This document shows, one piece after another, positions 15,585-24,834 of a stretch of DNA of 64,000 nt. This stretch comes from Akkermansiaceae bacterium. GTDB taxonomy: Bacteria; Verrucomicrobiota; Verrucomicrobiia; Verrucomicrobiales; Akkermansiaceae. The notes beneath the pieces were generated by a model that was not told the origin of the DNA, searched no databases, and saw only the letters and a list, made by a program, of their open reading frames with translations. The stretch covers positions 30,869 to 94,868 of the forward strand of contig JANRFH010000015.1 of assembly GCA_030725745.1 (NCBI GenBank), read 5' to 3'. Positions within the stretch are counted from its first letter, which is position 1; every line of letters starts with the position of its first letter. A program made the translations under genes and the position numbers.

Positions 15585-18500
15585 ATGAGTTTTTCGGGGG
15601 AATGGAACTATCCGGCGGAACTGCCGGTGGTGGGGATGCGTGGGGAAATCGTGGAGGCGATACGTGGCAACCAGGTGGTGGTGGTCGTTTCCGATACGGG
15701 TTCGGGGAAGACGACGCAGCTGCCTAAGATGGTGGCGGAGGCTTTAAACTCTAAACCTGAAACTTTAAACTCCAAGCAGAGGAAGAAGCTCGTTGGGTGC
15801 ACGCAGCCACGACGGATTGCGGCGGTGAGTGTGGCGAAGCGGGTGGCGGAGGAGCTGAAAGTGGAGCTGGGTGCTTATGTCGGGTATCAGGTGAGGTTTG
15901 ATGACAGGACTTCGCGGGAGACGCGGGTCAAATTCATGACGGATGGTATCCTGCTTGCGGAGACGCAGGGGGATAGGGATTTGGGGAAATATGATGCGCT
16001 GATTTTGGACGAAGCGCATGAGAGGTCGCTGAATATCGATTTCTTGCTGGGGTATTTGAAACGACTGCTGGAGAGGCGACCGGACTTCAAATTGGTGATT
16101 TCTTCGGCGACGCTGGATGCGGGGAGCTTTGTTGAGTTTTTCGAAAATGAGGGGAAGATGCCGGTGCTTGTCGAGGCGGAGGGACGGATGTTTCCGGTGT
16201 CGGAGTTTTTCCTGCCGGGGAAGGATGATGAGGATTTGGCGGTGCATGTGGGGCGGGGGATGGACTATTTGAATGCGATTGATCCCATGGGTGATGTGCT
16301 GGTTTTCCTGCCGGGGGAGCGTGAAATCCGTGAGGCGGCGGATCTACTGGAGGGCAGGCATTTCCGAAATACGGAAGTTCTGCCGCTATTCGCGCGACTG
16401 GGGATGGGCGATCAGCAACGGGTGTTTCAACCGGGCAGCAAACGCCGTATCGTACTTGCGACGAACGTTGCGGAGACCTCGCTGACCATCCCGAGGATCG
16501 CGTGTGTGATCGATAGTGGGCTCGCTCGCATGAGTCGGTGGAATCCGGGAAAAGGTGTGCAACGCCTTCAAATAGAGGCAATTAGCCAAGCAAGCGCGCG
16601 GCAGAGAAAGGGGCGCTGCGGTCGTGTTCAAGACGGTATTTGCATACGACTGTTTGAAGAGGAGGATTTGAACGACAGGCCGGAGTTCACAGAGCCGGAA
16701 ATACGGCGGAGTTCGCTGGCGGGGGTGATTTTGCGCATGAAGTCGCTGGGGCTGCCGGAGATTTCCGAGTTCCCATTTCTCGATCCGCCGAATCCAAAAG
16801 CCGTTGCGGAGGGCTACCGGACGCTGCGCGAGGTGGGGGCGCTGGACAAGGATCGGGAGCTCACAGAGATCGGTCGCGAGCTGGGCAGGTTACCGGTCGA
16901 TCCGCGCATGGGGCGGATGCTGATTGAGGCGCGGCATGAGAAATGTGAGGAGGCGGTGGTGGTGATCGTCGCTGGGCTTGAAACGACCGATCCAAGGGAG
17001 CGTCCGGCGGAGAAAAAGCGCGAGGCGGATGCAGCGCACTTTCGCTGGAAGGATGGCGACAGTGATTTCATGGCGATGCTCAACATGTGGGAGGAGCTTT
17101 CCGAGTTTTACGATGGCCGCCGATGGAGGTGGAATCAGCTACGGAAATTCTGCGGCAAGCATTTCCTGAACGCCAAGCGGGTAACGGAGTGGGGGAACGT
17201 CGTTGAAGAGTTGTCCCAACTCCTCAACGACGAAACTTCAAACTTCAAATCTCAAACCTCAAAGAAGAGTGAAGTCGGGAATGCGGATTTTGGGGCGGTG
17301 CATCGCTCACTGTTGGCGGGGGCACCGCGGCAGTTTGGATTGTGGGATAAGGAGAATAAGGCCTACCAGAGTGCGGCGGGTGGGTTCTTTGCGGTGTTTC
17401 CGGGATCTTTCCTTTTCGGGCAGAAGAAGCGGGCGGAGTGGGTGATGGGCTTGGAGCTGGTGGAGACGACTCGGCTGTGGGCGAGGCGGACGGCAGTGAT
17501 CGAGCCGGAGTGGGTGGAGGTGGTCGCGCCGCATCTGTGCCGGAGCCGATATGGCGAGGCGCATTGGGATGAGAAGCAGGGCGCGGTGTATGGGAAGGAG
17601 ACGGTGATTTGCGGAGGGCTGCATGTGGTGGAGGGCAGGCGCGTGCACTACGGGCGGGTGGACAAAAAGGCGGCGAACGAGGTCTTTCTGCGCGAGGGGA
17701 TTCTCGGCGGCGGGCTGCGAAGGAAAACGCCTTTCATGGAGCGCATGGAGGAGCTGCGTGATGAGATACGCGCGATCGAGGACAAGCTGCGCAGACCGGG
17801 TGTGCTCTGGAGCGAGGATGCGGTGGTGAGATTTTTCCAGCAGCGCATCCCCATGGAGATCAGCACGGCGGCAGCCTTCCACAAGTGGCGGGCGGAGCAC
17901 GAGGATCTGCTGATGATGGGGATGGCGGATGTGGTGTGGGAAGATCTGAATGGCCTGGAGTTTTTCCCCGATATCCTGAAGCACGGCGGCGAGGAGTATG
18001 CGGTGTATTACCATTGTGCGCCGGGTGAAAGGGATGATGGCGTGACGCTGGGCGTGCATGTAGATCAGCTCCCAGGTCTGCCGGAGTGGCTGCCAGCGTG
18101 GGGGATCGATGGGAATCTGGAGGAGCGCGCCGAACTGCTGATGCGCAGCTTGCCCAAGGATTTTCGAAGGGCGTGCCAGCCCATCGCGGAGGTGGCGCGG
18201 AGCTTTGCAGATCTGTGGAAAGGCGCGCCGAAAGATGTGCCGATCCTGGAGGCGCTCACCGAGCACGTGCGTGATCACACCGGGGCGATGGTGCCGGTGC
18301 GTGAGTTCGATGCCGACCGCCTACCCGAGGAGCTGGTGACGAAAATCTGGGTCTGCGATGACGAAGGCGAGGAGCTAGCGCTGGGCACGGATGTCGCGCA
18401 GCTGAAGCTGAAACTTGCGGACAGGATGCGGCTACGCTTCGAGGCAGCGGCCACGGCGGATGTCGAGCGACGCGGGATGAGCAAGTGGGATGGCGAGGAG

Positions 18501-19298
18501 CTACCCGAGCAAGTAATGACCGCCGGTGGCGCGGTTTTCCCAGCACTGGTGGATGAGGGCGGGACGGTCGGCGTGCGAGCCTTTGCAGACATCCACGAGG
18601 CGAGGGAATCTCACCGGCAGGGTGGGGCGCGCTTGCTCGTCATCGCGGCAGAGCGGGAGGTGGATTACCTGCGGAAGAAATTTCCCCTCGGTATGCTGGC
18701 AAAGGTGGAGATGGGTCGGCTGGGTTTGGGCGGCACGGAGCTGGAGGATCTAATCTTGCTCGCTGCGGAAGGCGCTGCTGATGGCGTTTTCCCGAGGAGT
18801 CCGGAGGCCTTTGCGAAGCTCAATGAGGCGACGAAAGGAAAATGGTATGAAGCGGCGACAAAGATCGGCGCGGCGCTGGATGAGGTGGTGGAGGGTGAAC
18901 GGGAAATCTCCGCATGGATTGCCGCAAACCGTGGCGACCGGAACTTCGGCGAGATCGCGGCGGATCTGGAGGAGCAGTTGTCTTGGTTGCTGCGCGGTCG
19001 TTTTGCTTGGCGTGCGGGCTATGCGCGGCTCGTGGATTACCCGAGGTATTTCCGCGCGATGCGCTCGAGGCTGGGGAGGGTGCAGAGCCTGCCCTTGGTG
19101 AAGGATCTTGAGAAAATGGACACCATCCGCCGCTACTGGGAGGGTTGGTATGCCGACTGGCAAGGTGCTCCCGAGGATGCCTCCCGCTGGGAGGCGGGTT
19201 GGTTGTTAGAGGAATGGCGCGTTTCCCTCTTCGCACCGGATGTCGAGGTGAGGATGAAGGTCTCTGAGAAGCGCGTCGCGAAGGTGTTAGGGCTATGA
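15585..19298 (+). CDS. hrpA: DEAH-box ATP-dependent RNA helicase HrpA
   Basis: A 1237-residue helicase from ATG 15585 (a GTG at 15561 would add eight residues). It shows motif I DTGSGKTTQLPK, motif II LDEAHERS, SAT in ISSATLDAG, TNVAETSLTIPRI, and QRKGRCGRVQ, followed by HA2, OB-fold and the long C-terminal DUF3418 region typical of HrpA. The length agrees with E. coli HrpA (about 1300). HrpA rescues stalled or collided ribosomes and remodels RNA. Two stretches look like intergenic repeat captured in frame: residues about 54-67 (LNSKPETLNSKQ), inserted just after motif I, and about 550-563 (SNFKSQTSKKSE). The reading frame is otherwise intact. Confidence 0.93.
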   Translation: MSFSGEWNYPAELPVVGMRGEIVEAIRGNQVVVVVSDTGSGKTTQLPKMVAEALNSKPETLNSKQRKKLVGCTQPRRIAAVSVAKRVAEELKVELGAYVGYQVRFDDRTSRETRVKFMTDGILLAETQGDRDLGKYDALILDEAHERSLNIDFLLGYLKRLLERRPDFKLVISSATLDAGSFVEFFENEGKMPVLVEAEGRMFPVSEFFLPGKDDEDLAVHVGRGMDYLNAIDPMGDVLVFLPGEREIREAADLLEGRHFRNTEVLPLFARLGMGDQQRVFQPGSKRRIVLATNVAETSLTIPRIACVIDSGLARMSRWNPGKGVQRLQIEAISQASARQRKGRCGRVQDGICIRLFEEEDLNDRPEFTEPEIRRSSLAGVILRMKSLGLPEISEFPFLDPPNPKAVAEGYRTLREVGALDKDRELTEIGRELGRLPVDPRMGRMLIEARHEKCEEAVVVIVAGLETTDPRERPAEKKREADAAHFRWKDGDSDFMAMLNMWEELSEFYDGRRWRWNQLRKFCGKHFLNAKRVTEWGNVVEELSQLLNDETSNFKSQTSKKSEVGNADFGAVHRSLLAGAPRQFGLWDKENKAYQSAAGGFFAVFPGSFLFGQKKRAEWVMGLELVETTRLWARRTAVIEPEWVEVVAPHLCRSRYGEAHWDEKQGAVYGKETVICGGLHVVEGRRVHYGRVDKKAANEVFLREGILGGGLRRKTPFMERMEELRDEIRAIEDKLRRPGVLWSEDAVVRFFQQRIPMEISTAAAFHKWRAEHEDLLMMGMADVVWEDLNGLEFFPDILKHGGEEYAVYYHCAPGERDDGVTLGVHVDQLPGLPEWLPAWGIDGNLEERAELLMRSLPKDFRRACQPIAEVARSFADLWKGAPKDVPILEALTEHVRDHTGAMVPVREFDADRLPEELVTKIWVCDDEGEELALGTDVAQLKLKLADRMRLRFEAAATADVERRGMSKWDGEELPEQVMTAGGAVFPALVDEGGTVGVRAFADIHEARESHRQGGARLLVIAAEREVDYLRKKFPLGMLAKVEMGRLGLGGTELEDLILLAAEGAADGVFPRSPEAFAKLNEATKGKWYEAATKIGAALDEVVEGEREISAWIAANRGDRNFGEIAADLEEQLSWLLRGRFAWRAGYARLVDYPRYFRAMRSRLGRVQSLPLVKDLEKMDTIRRYWEGWYADWQGAPEDASRWEAGWLLEEWRVSLFAPDVEVRMKVSEKRVAKVLGL
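15743..15780 (+). repeat. Spacer-type repeat inside hrpA (copy 1)
   Basis: The bases CTTTAAACTCTAAACCTGAA and their continuation match the AT-rich repeat that otherwise lies between genes (for example at 58911-58948). It is read in frame with hrpA and adds about 12-14 residues between motif I and the CTQPRR segment, where other DEAH helicases have a shorter loop. Confidence 0.65.
17232..17269 (+). repeat. Spacer-type repeat inside hrpA (copy 2)
   Basis: The run GAAACTTCAAACTTCAAATC and its continuation into CAAAGAAGAG match the same AT-rich spacer family, including its usual CAAGGAAGAG-like end. It encodes a polar Ser/Asn/Lys stretch in the HA2-to-OB linker of HrpA without breaking the frame. 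Confidence 0.62.
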
Positions 19299-19413
19299 AG
19301 AAACAAGAAGCGTCACCTCTATAGACTGCCAATCGAAGGGCAGCGAAGATAGAGGGACACAATGGATCATATTCATCCCTCAAAGAAGAATCCGGAATCG
19401 AGCGGAGCCATAT

Positions 19414-19509
19414 GGAGAGCCGTCCTTCCAGGCGGCAGCGAACCCAAGCACACTAGCCCGGCACGATGAAGCCCGTTGCAGATCTAGCCGCCTGGAAGGA
19501 CGGCTCTCC
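19414..19509. repeat. Perfect 23-base inverted repeat
   Basis: The arm GGAGAGCCGTCCTTCCAGGC (plus GGC) at 19414-19436 is exactly complementary to 19487-19509, with a 50-base spacer. It lies 115 bases after the hrpA stop. It could be a structured RNA end or the two ends of a small non-autonomous element; no T run follows. Confidence 0.85.
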
Positions 19510-19826
19510 CTATTGGTGTAGGACGGATGCAAGAAGCGGTTCTGTTCAAAAACAGCTCTTTTGCACACACGGGGAAGAACGTGCAAATAAAACGATGTTC
19601 TTTAGATGTTTAACGCGACATGAAAGAAAACGACGAATTTTTCACATGAGCTCGCTTCCTCCATTTCCGCCGAAGACTTGCAGGCGGTTTGGATGGGCGC
19701 AGTACATACCGAGGAGAACTGGGTATTTCGTCAGTTAAGTGACGCTCTTTGTTAGTTGGGGTGAGTCAGTGGGAGACTTTAGCACTGGGGCGGGCTGTAT
19801 CGAATGGCACGGGATTTAGCCAAGAA

Positions 19827-19939
19827 GGCAGGGAATTTTATCACTAAAAGTCTATATCTGACGGGCACGACTCGTCCCACCGGCTTCTCTTCGTGCAATG
19901 CGCCGCGAGATATAGACGACAAGGATTGTCGTCCCTGCC
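19827..19939. repeat. Multi-part palindromic element
   Basis: Two nested pairs of arms are exact: GGCAGGGA (19827-19834) with TCCCTGCC (19932-19939), and GTCTATATCT (19850-19859) with AGATATAGAC (19908-19917). Spacing between the pairs is symmetric (15 and 14 bases). A small extra hairpin GACGACAA/TTGTCGTC sits on the right. The rest of the 19299-20122 gap, 824 bases between hrpA and the next gene, shows no supportable gene apart from a coding-like minus-strand stretch mentioned under rejected items. Confidence 0.7.
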
Positions 19940-20122
19940 TATTTCACAAAAGAGGGCTTCATCCCTTGGTATTCGGGACTGTATGCCTTCATAGATACCT
20001 CAAATGCCGCTCCTTGGGCTTTGGATCTTTGGGCGGTATTGGGTTGTATCGTGCTGGAAGTGCTGAGAGTTTTCCGTGGTGATGATTCGGAGTTGCTGAG
20101 AGAAGTTGATGGAAATGTTGAT

Positions 20123-20782
20123 ATGACGAAGAGGGAGGAAGTGGCTGAAACGGGAGGTGGCAAGAGGGAGGAGCTTCGTGTGACTGGGAAGATTACGGGC
20201 TGGGAGACGGAGCGGGGGTTTGGCTGGGTGGCGTATGAGGGTGGGAGTTTGTTCCTGCACATCCGGGAGTTTGAGAAGGGCTTTGTGCCGAGGTCTGGGG
20301 ACGAGGTGAGCTTCGTGAAGGGCGCTGACTTCAGGGGAAGGCCGTGTGCAAAGGATGCGAAGTGCCCGAGGATGAGTCCCTTTCCCTCAGCGAAATCTTG
20401 GATGAAGCTGGGCTTGCTCTTGGTGCTACCGATGTGGGCGAACCTGAGGCTGCCGATTGCGTGGTGGCTGCTGCCGATGGCGATGCTCCCGGTATCGGTG
20501 GGGGCGTGGATTTTATTCCGGCACGATAAAAGGCTGGCTCTAGAAGGGCGCTGGCGAAACTCGGAGACGGAGCTGCACGGGCTGGAGTTCTTCGGTGGGT
20601 GGCCGGGGGCGTTCCTAGCGCAGCAGAAATTCCGCCACAAGACGCGGAAGGTGAGTTATCAGGCGATTTTCTGGGCGATTGTGTTCCTCTACCAGTTGCT
20701 TGCGATTGATGTCCTTACGGATCATCTGATGTGGAATGAGGTGAATGCTTTTTTGAAAGAGTGGATGACGCCGAAGATCTAG
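20123..20782 (+). CDS. Cold-shock domain and DUF1294 membrane protein
   Basis: I start at ATG 20123 (219 residues); an upstream in-frame ATG at 20021 reads through unlikely sequence. Residues about 15-65 form a cold-shock-like nucleic-acid domain (GKITGWETERGFGWVAYEGG, then LFLHIREF). The C-terminal half has hydrophobic helices and the DUF1294 signature: AWILFRHDKRLALEGRWRN, then ETELHGLEFFGGWPGA and FRHKTRKVSYQ. The same fusion of a soluble cold-shock domain with a DUF1294 membrane domain occurs in many bacteria; its job is unknown. It stands alone, flanked by palindromic repeats on both sides. Confidence 0.88.
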   Translation: MTKREEVAETGGGKREELRVTGKITGWETERGFGWVAYEGGSLFLHIREFEKGFVPRSGDEVSFVKGADFRGRPCAKDAKCPRMSPFPSAKSWMKLGLLLVLPMWANLRLPIAWWLLPMAMLPVSVGAWILFRHDKRLALEGRWRNSETELHGLEFFGGWPGAFLAQQKFRHKTRKVSYQAIFWAIVFLYQLLAIDVLTDHLMWNEVNAFLKEWMTPKI

Positions 20783-20912
20783 CGCGTAGCGCTAGAAGTT
20801 TACTAGTGTTCAGCTTGAAGTGCCGAGTGATTTGACGGCAGTTACGAATGAGATTGGCCGTCTATGTCGCTGCGCTCCATTGTGGAAGACTGGGGTTGTG
20901 CGGGAAGAGGGT

Positions 20913-21045
20913 GAACCGCCAAGACGCGAAGTTCGCCAAGGCCGGGGTTGTGTTTGGAAAGATGGTGAAACGCGAAGGTTGGGGTTGGAGAGTTTTTTTT
21001 GACTATGTTTTCCGAAACTTGGCGATCTTGGCGTCTTGGCGGTTT
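20913..21045. repeat. Inverted GAACCGCCAAGACGC repeat
   Basis: The left arm GAACCGCCAAGACGCGAAG (from 20913) is mirrored by TTGGCGTCTTGGCGGTTT near 21028-21045. Related single copies occur at 33098, 33265, 33333 and 38685, so this is a dispersed repeat family of the window. It occupies the 285-base gap between convergent genes; no gene is seen in the gap. Confidence 0.75.
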
Positions 21046-21067
21046 AAATTTCTGTTGTGCCTGCCTC

Positions 21068-21811
21068 TCATTTCAAGATGCGGGTGAAGTGGGCTAGGGT
21101 TAGAGCCCAGACTTGGGTGGCGATTTCTGGGTCGTGGCGGTGGCCGATGTCGCGCATGAAGGCGTGCTGGCCGTTAAATTCGTGCCATGAAAGTGTGAGG
21201 CCGGCATCGGTCATGGTGTCGTAGATCTTGCGGCGGCCTTCGCGGGGGATGTGGGGATCTTGGCGCCCCCAGATCATGAGCATCTCTGCTTTTATCTCGG
21301 AGGAGCGCTGGAGGGTATCGTCGGATTTTCCTTTTCCAAGGGTATTGGAATGGAGGTCGGTGCCGTAGAAGCAGGCACCGGCGGTGATGGCTGGCTCGGT
21401 GACGCAGGCGCGGAAGCTGAGGTGGCCGCCGAGGCAGATGCCGAGGGCACCGATCTTGCCCGAGCAGGCTTCGTGGTTTTGGAGGAATTCCACGAGGGCG
21501 GCGGCGTCGTCGTCGAAGGAGGAGATCTCCTTGGTGATCTTGAGTTCATTGCCACGGTCGGTGCCGGGCTTGTCGTATTCGAATACGGTGCCGAGTTTTT
21601 CAAACTCGTGATAGACCTCGGGGGCGACGACGATAAAGCCGTGACCAGCGAGGTATTCCGCAGCGCGGCGTATGGGTGCGGTGACCTGATAGATCTCTGA
21701 GTAGAGGATGATGGCCGGGTATTTCCCCTCCGCGACGGGGCGGAAGATGTGGGTGCGCATGGCACCGCGCGGGGTGGGGAGGTCGGCGTCTTCGTCGTTT
21801 CGGTAGATCAT
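21068..21811 (-). CDS. Dienelactone hydrolase family protein
   Basis: A 247-residue alpha/beta hydrolase. The nucleophile is the Cys in GALGICLGGH (near residue 125), the acid is the Asp in MIWGRQDPHIP (near residue 189) and the His is in FNGQHAFMRD (near residue 219), the Cys-Asp-His triad of dienelactone hydrolases. YSEIYQVTAPIRRAAEYLA and GFIVVAPEVYHEF are typical of the family. No signal peptide is seen, so it is cytoplasmic. The substrate is unknown; neighbours give no catabolic context. It is convergent with the DUF1294 gene. Confidence 0.9.
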   Translation of the reverse strand: MIYRNDEDADLPTPRGAMRTHIFRPVAEGKYPAIILYSEIYQVTAPIRRAAEYLAGHGFIVVAPEVYHEFEKLGTVFEYDKPGTDRGNELKITKEISSFDDDAAALVEFLQNHEACSGKIGALGICLGGHLSFRACVTEPAITAGACFYGTDLHSNTLGKGKSDDTLQRSSEIKAEMLMIWGRQDPHIPREGRRKIYDTMTDAGLTLSWHEFNGQHAFMRDIGHRHDPEIATQVWALTLAHFTRILK

Positions 21812-21855
21812 AGGAAGTTTGCTAGGCTCAAGTGTTCAGTTTTCAGGGAGAAGGC

Positions 21856-21983
21856 CGATGGCTCCGCTTTAGCTAGCGGAGCTTGCTCCACGGGGTTCCA
21901 CTTTTGGTTTTGTTTCTAGGCTGTCGCTCCGTATTGCAGAAGTCGAGGCTTCCAGCCACCAGAGCGGAGGCGAGCCATCCGCA
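21856..21983. repeat. Short palindromic spacer element
   Basis: CGATGGCTCCGC at 21856-21867 forms a small hairpin with GCGGAG at 21876-21881 and is also mirrored by GAGCGGAGGCGAGCCATCCG near 21962-21981. It fills most of the gap between msrB and the hydrolase gene. Confidence 0.55.
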
Positions 21984-22004
21984 CTCCAAAACGGGGCTAG
22001 TGGC

Positions 22005-22514
22005 TTATTCCTCTTTGAAATCGGCGAGGAACTCTTCGAGGCCGTTTTCCTTGAGCTTGTCGACCGGGATGAATTTCATGGCGGCGGAGTTCATGCAGTA
22101 GCGTTTCCCTGTTGGCTCGGGGCCATCATCGAAGACATGGCCGAGGTGGGTGTCTGCCTTAACGCAACGGACTTCATCTCGGGTCATGCCGTGGGAGTTG
22201 TCGGTGCCGACTTTGATGACGCCTTCTTTGATGGGCTTCGTGAAGCTGGGCCATCCGGTGCCGGATTCGAATTTGTCCTTGGAGCTGAAGAGGGCTTCGC
22301 CGCTGACGATGGAGACGTAGATGCCTTCCTTGTGGTTGTCCCAGTATTCGTTTTTGAAGGGAGGCTCAGTGCCGTCCTCCATGGTCACCTTGTATTGCAT
22401 CTCGGTGAGCTTTTCCTTGAGGGCTGCTTGTTCAGGGGTGGGCTCGCTGCAGGCAGTGAGGCTGAGCGCTAGGAGACCTAGGGAGATTTTTCCGAGGAGT
22501 GTGATGGGTTGCAT
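22005..22514 (-). CDS. msrB: Lipoprotein peptide-methionine (R)-S-oxide reductase
   Basis: A 169-residue MsrB with an N-terminal lipoprotein signal (hydrophobic run, then LTACSEP; lipobox Cys at residue 22). The MsrB domain shows [26 protein letters not shown] and the catalytic Cys in [14 protein letters not shown]. The four zinc-binding cysteines found in many MsrB proteins are absent. It reduces methionine-R-sulphoxide in proteins, here on the outside of the membrane, so it probably repairs envelope proteins. There is no fused MsrA domain. It is followed by dapF in the same direction. Confidence 0.92.
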   Translation of the reverse strand: MQPITLLGKISLGLLALSLTACSEPTPEQAALKEKLTEMQYKVTMEDGTEPPFKNEYWDNHKEGIYVSIVSGEALFSSKDKFESGTGWPSFTKPIKEGVIKVGTDNSHGMTRDEVRCVKADTHLGHVFDDGPEPTGKRYCMNSAAMKFIPVDKLKENGLEEFLADFKEE

Positions 22515-22634
22515 GGTTCTTCAGTTTTCTAGTTAGAAGTGTTCAGTATTCAGGGAAGACGGATCTTTATGAAGATAAGAGGGGAAATGTGGGGATGCAT
22601 TCCGTTTTTTTGCGTGGGCGAGAAGCCCATGCTC

Positions 22635-23453
22635 TTAGATCTCAATTTCGCCTTCGAAGACGAAGTCGGCGGGGCCGGTGAGGGTGACGTTGGCGAAGGT
22701 GGTTTCTCCGGTTTTCTCGAAACCGATGATAAGTGTGTCTCCGCCTTCGACATCGACCTTGATGGGGCTTTCTGCGCCAGTGAGGAGGTGGTGGATGAGG
22801 GCGCAAGCGACCATGCCGGTGCCGCAGGCGAGTGTCTCGTCCTCGACGCCGCGCTCGTAAGTGCGGATGGCGATATGATCCGGGGCGAGGACGGTGGCGA
22901 AGTTCGCGTTGGTGCCGCTCGGGGCGAAGTGGTCGTGGAGGCGGATGGCGCGACCGTGGGTGACGACATCCGTGCTTTCTAGATCATCGACGAAGGCGAC
23001 AGCGTGTGGGACTCCGGTGTTGAGTGAGTGGATATCGCTGTGGAAGCTATCGATGCGGGCTCCGGTCTTGAGTTCGAGATCTTTCGGCTCGGACATGGCG
23101 ATACGGATGTCTTCATCGACAAGCTCGGCGGTGAGGGTGCCGGCGATGGTTTCGAAAGTGACAGAGGAGGGGACTTCCTCGCTCTCGCCAAGATGGGCGG
23201 TGAAGAATCCGAAGCAGCGCGCGCCGTTTCCGCACATTTCTGCCTCTCCGCCATCGGCGTTGTAGTAGCGGAACTTGTAGTCTGCACCGTGCTCGGCTGG
23301 CTCTACGGCGAGCAGGCCGTCGGCTCCGATGCCGCGGTGGCGATCGCAGAGGGCGGCGATGGTGTCTTCGTCGAGGGAGATGGTGAGATCGCGGTTATCA
23401 ATGACGATGAAGTCATTGCCGGCGCCGTTCATTTTGTAGAAGTGGAGGAGCAT
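22635..23453 (-). CDS. dapF: Diaminopimelate epimerase
   Basis: A 272-residue cytoplasmic enzyme that converts LL- to meso-diaminopimelate for lysine and peptidoglycan. The start FYKMNGAGNDFIVIDNR is typical. Both catalytic cysteines are present: GGEAEMCGNGARC near residue 75 and ETLACGTGMVAC near residue 218. Length is normal. The 5' spacer (23455-23500) carries a TTTAAACTTTAAACCTCAAG repeat. The enzyme implies a DAP-type peptidoglycan pathway in this organism. Confidence 0.95.
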   Translation of the reverse strand: MLLHFYKMNGAGNDFIVIDNRDLTISLDEDTIAALCDRHRGIGADGLLAVEPAEHGADYKFRYYNADGGEAEMCGNGARCFGFFTAHLGESEEVPSSVTFETIAGTLTAELVDEDIRIAMSEPKDLELKTGARIDSFHSDIHSLNTGVPHAVAFVDDLESTDVVTHGRAIRLHDHFAPSGTNANFATVLAPDHIAIRTYERGVEDETLACGTGMVACALIHHLLTGAESPIKVDVEGGDTLIIGFEKTGETTFANVTLTGPADFVFEGEIEI

Positions 23454-23549
23454 GTTGCTGGAAACTTTAAGTTTTAAACTTTAAACCTCAAGGAAGAGGC
23501 TTGGAGCCGGGGAAAAGATTGCAGCGGAAGGGCGGGAAGGCAAGGCAGG

Positions 23550-24697
23550 CTATTCTGAATCAGCGGGGGCTAGCTCGGGGTATTTCGCGAGGGTCAGCGC
23601 TTGGACTTTTTCCATGGCGATGCGGACTTCGTCTCCGAGGTAGATGTTTTGCAGGTTCTCTTTGTAGGCGGCTCCGGATTCCACAGCGATGATCTCGCGG
23701 TAGTGCTCGATGGAGGCATCCATGTTGTCGACGTAGTAGTCAGCAGTGATGCGGTAGATGAGCGCATCTACCTTCTGACTTTGAGTTGGATCATCATCTT
23801 CAAGAGTTTTTGCTGCCTTGTTGAAGTAGCCGAAGGCCTCTTCAGGATTGTCGTTGAAGAGTAGGATTAAGGCTCGGTCGATATCGGAAATACCGTCTTT
23901 TTCTAGGGCGCCGGGGAATTGCTTGCGTGCGGCAGTCTTCTTACCCGCTTTCCATAGGTTGATGGCATATCGTGCATGGCCACGTCCGTTTTCGGGTTCA
24001 AGTTTATGATATTTGCCAAAGTATTCGGCGGCTTCTTCAAACTCGCGATCTGCCTCTAGCAGGAGGGCTAGGAGTTCGACGGATAGCACGTGATCCGGCT
24101 TGATGGTAATGGCGCGGCGTAGGAGTGAAATGGAGCGTTCTCGCTCACCTGCAACATTCGCTTGGCTGGCGAGCGCGTGAAAGACATCGGGGTTGTTGTA
24201 GGAATTCCGCTCGGCTAGCTCTACCAAGCGAGCCACGCGTGCTCTGATTTCGAGGATGACGTTTTCGATGTTTTCATACTCCTCTTTGTCTTTTTCGGGG
24301 TCGAGGGTGGCGAGGTAGCTGACCTTGTTGTCGATGTCATTCTGCCGCCACTTTGCAATGGATGCGTGGATGAGGCCGACGCCCGGCATGGCGGATGATA
24401 GGGTCGCGAAGGGGACGTTAGCATAGTTCAGCCAATCGATGGTGGTGGCCTTTGATGCGGGGGAAATGGTGCGTTCGGTGGGGTATTTTACGAACCACGA
24501 GTCGCCATCGATCGCGGCGACTTTCTGCCAGCTTTCGAAAGGGTCGCAGGGTGTGGTGATGCCTCGTGCTCCCAGAAATAGGGTTCGATGGTGGTATCCC
24601 CTCCGATCTCGGACTGCAATCGATCAACGATGCGCTTCGCGGTCTCCCGCTCCATTTTGACGTCGCCGGGGGAGGAGAAAAAGATGCGGATGTTCAT
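23550..24697 (-). pseudogene. Decayed DUF4062-TPR protein gene (frameshifted, probably internally deleted)
   Basis: The ATG at 24697 opens a frame reading MNIRIFFSSPGDVKMERETA and ending its recognisable part at IEPYFWEHE, the start of DUF4062-type proteins. These usually continue into an NTPase (STAND) and repeats. After WEHE (about 24555) the frame is wrong and meets a stop. A one-base shift leads into a frame open from there down to 23550. That frame carries TPR-like repeats (about 280 residues from 24389) ending in PELAPADSE. The middle of a DUF4062 protein and any NTPase are missing, so a large deletion is likely. The TPR part alone has an internal ATG at 24389 and might still be translated. 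Confidence 0.6.
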
Positions 24698-24834
24698 GAA
24701 ACTCTAAATGATAAACTTTAAATCCCAACGAAGAGGGGAAACAAAACGCTGTTATTCAACACGATCCAACGCGGATGTGGAGTAAACTTTGGGTAAAAAA
24801 TGCGTGGTGGCACACCGTCCGCCGCCACTTGCCC

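Noticed and set aside
19939..20640. A minus-strand frame ending in a coding-like tail (AFEVSMKAYSPEYQG)
   Set aside because: Most of it is antisense to the cold-shock/DUF1294 gene. The tail near 19940-20080 might be a relic of another gene, but no homologue could be recognised, so it is not listed.
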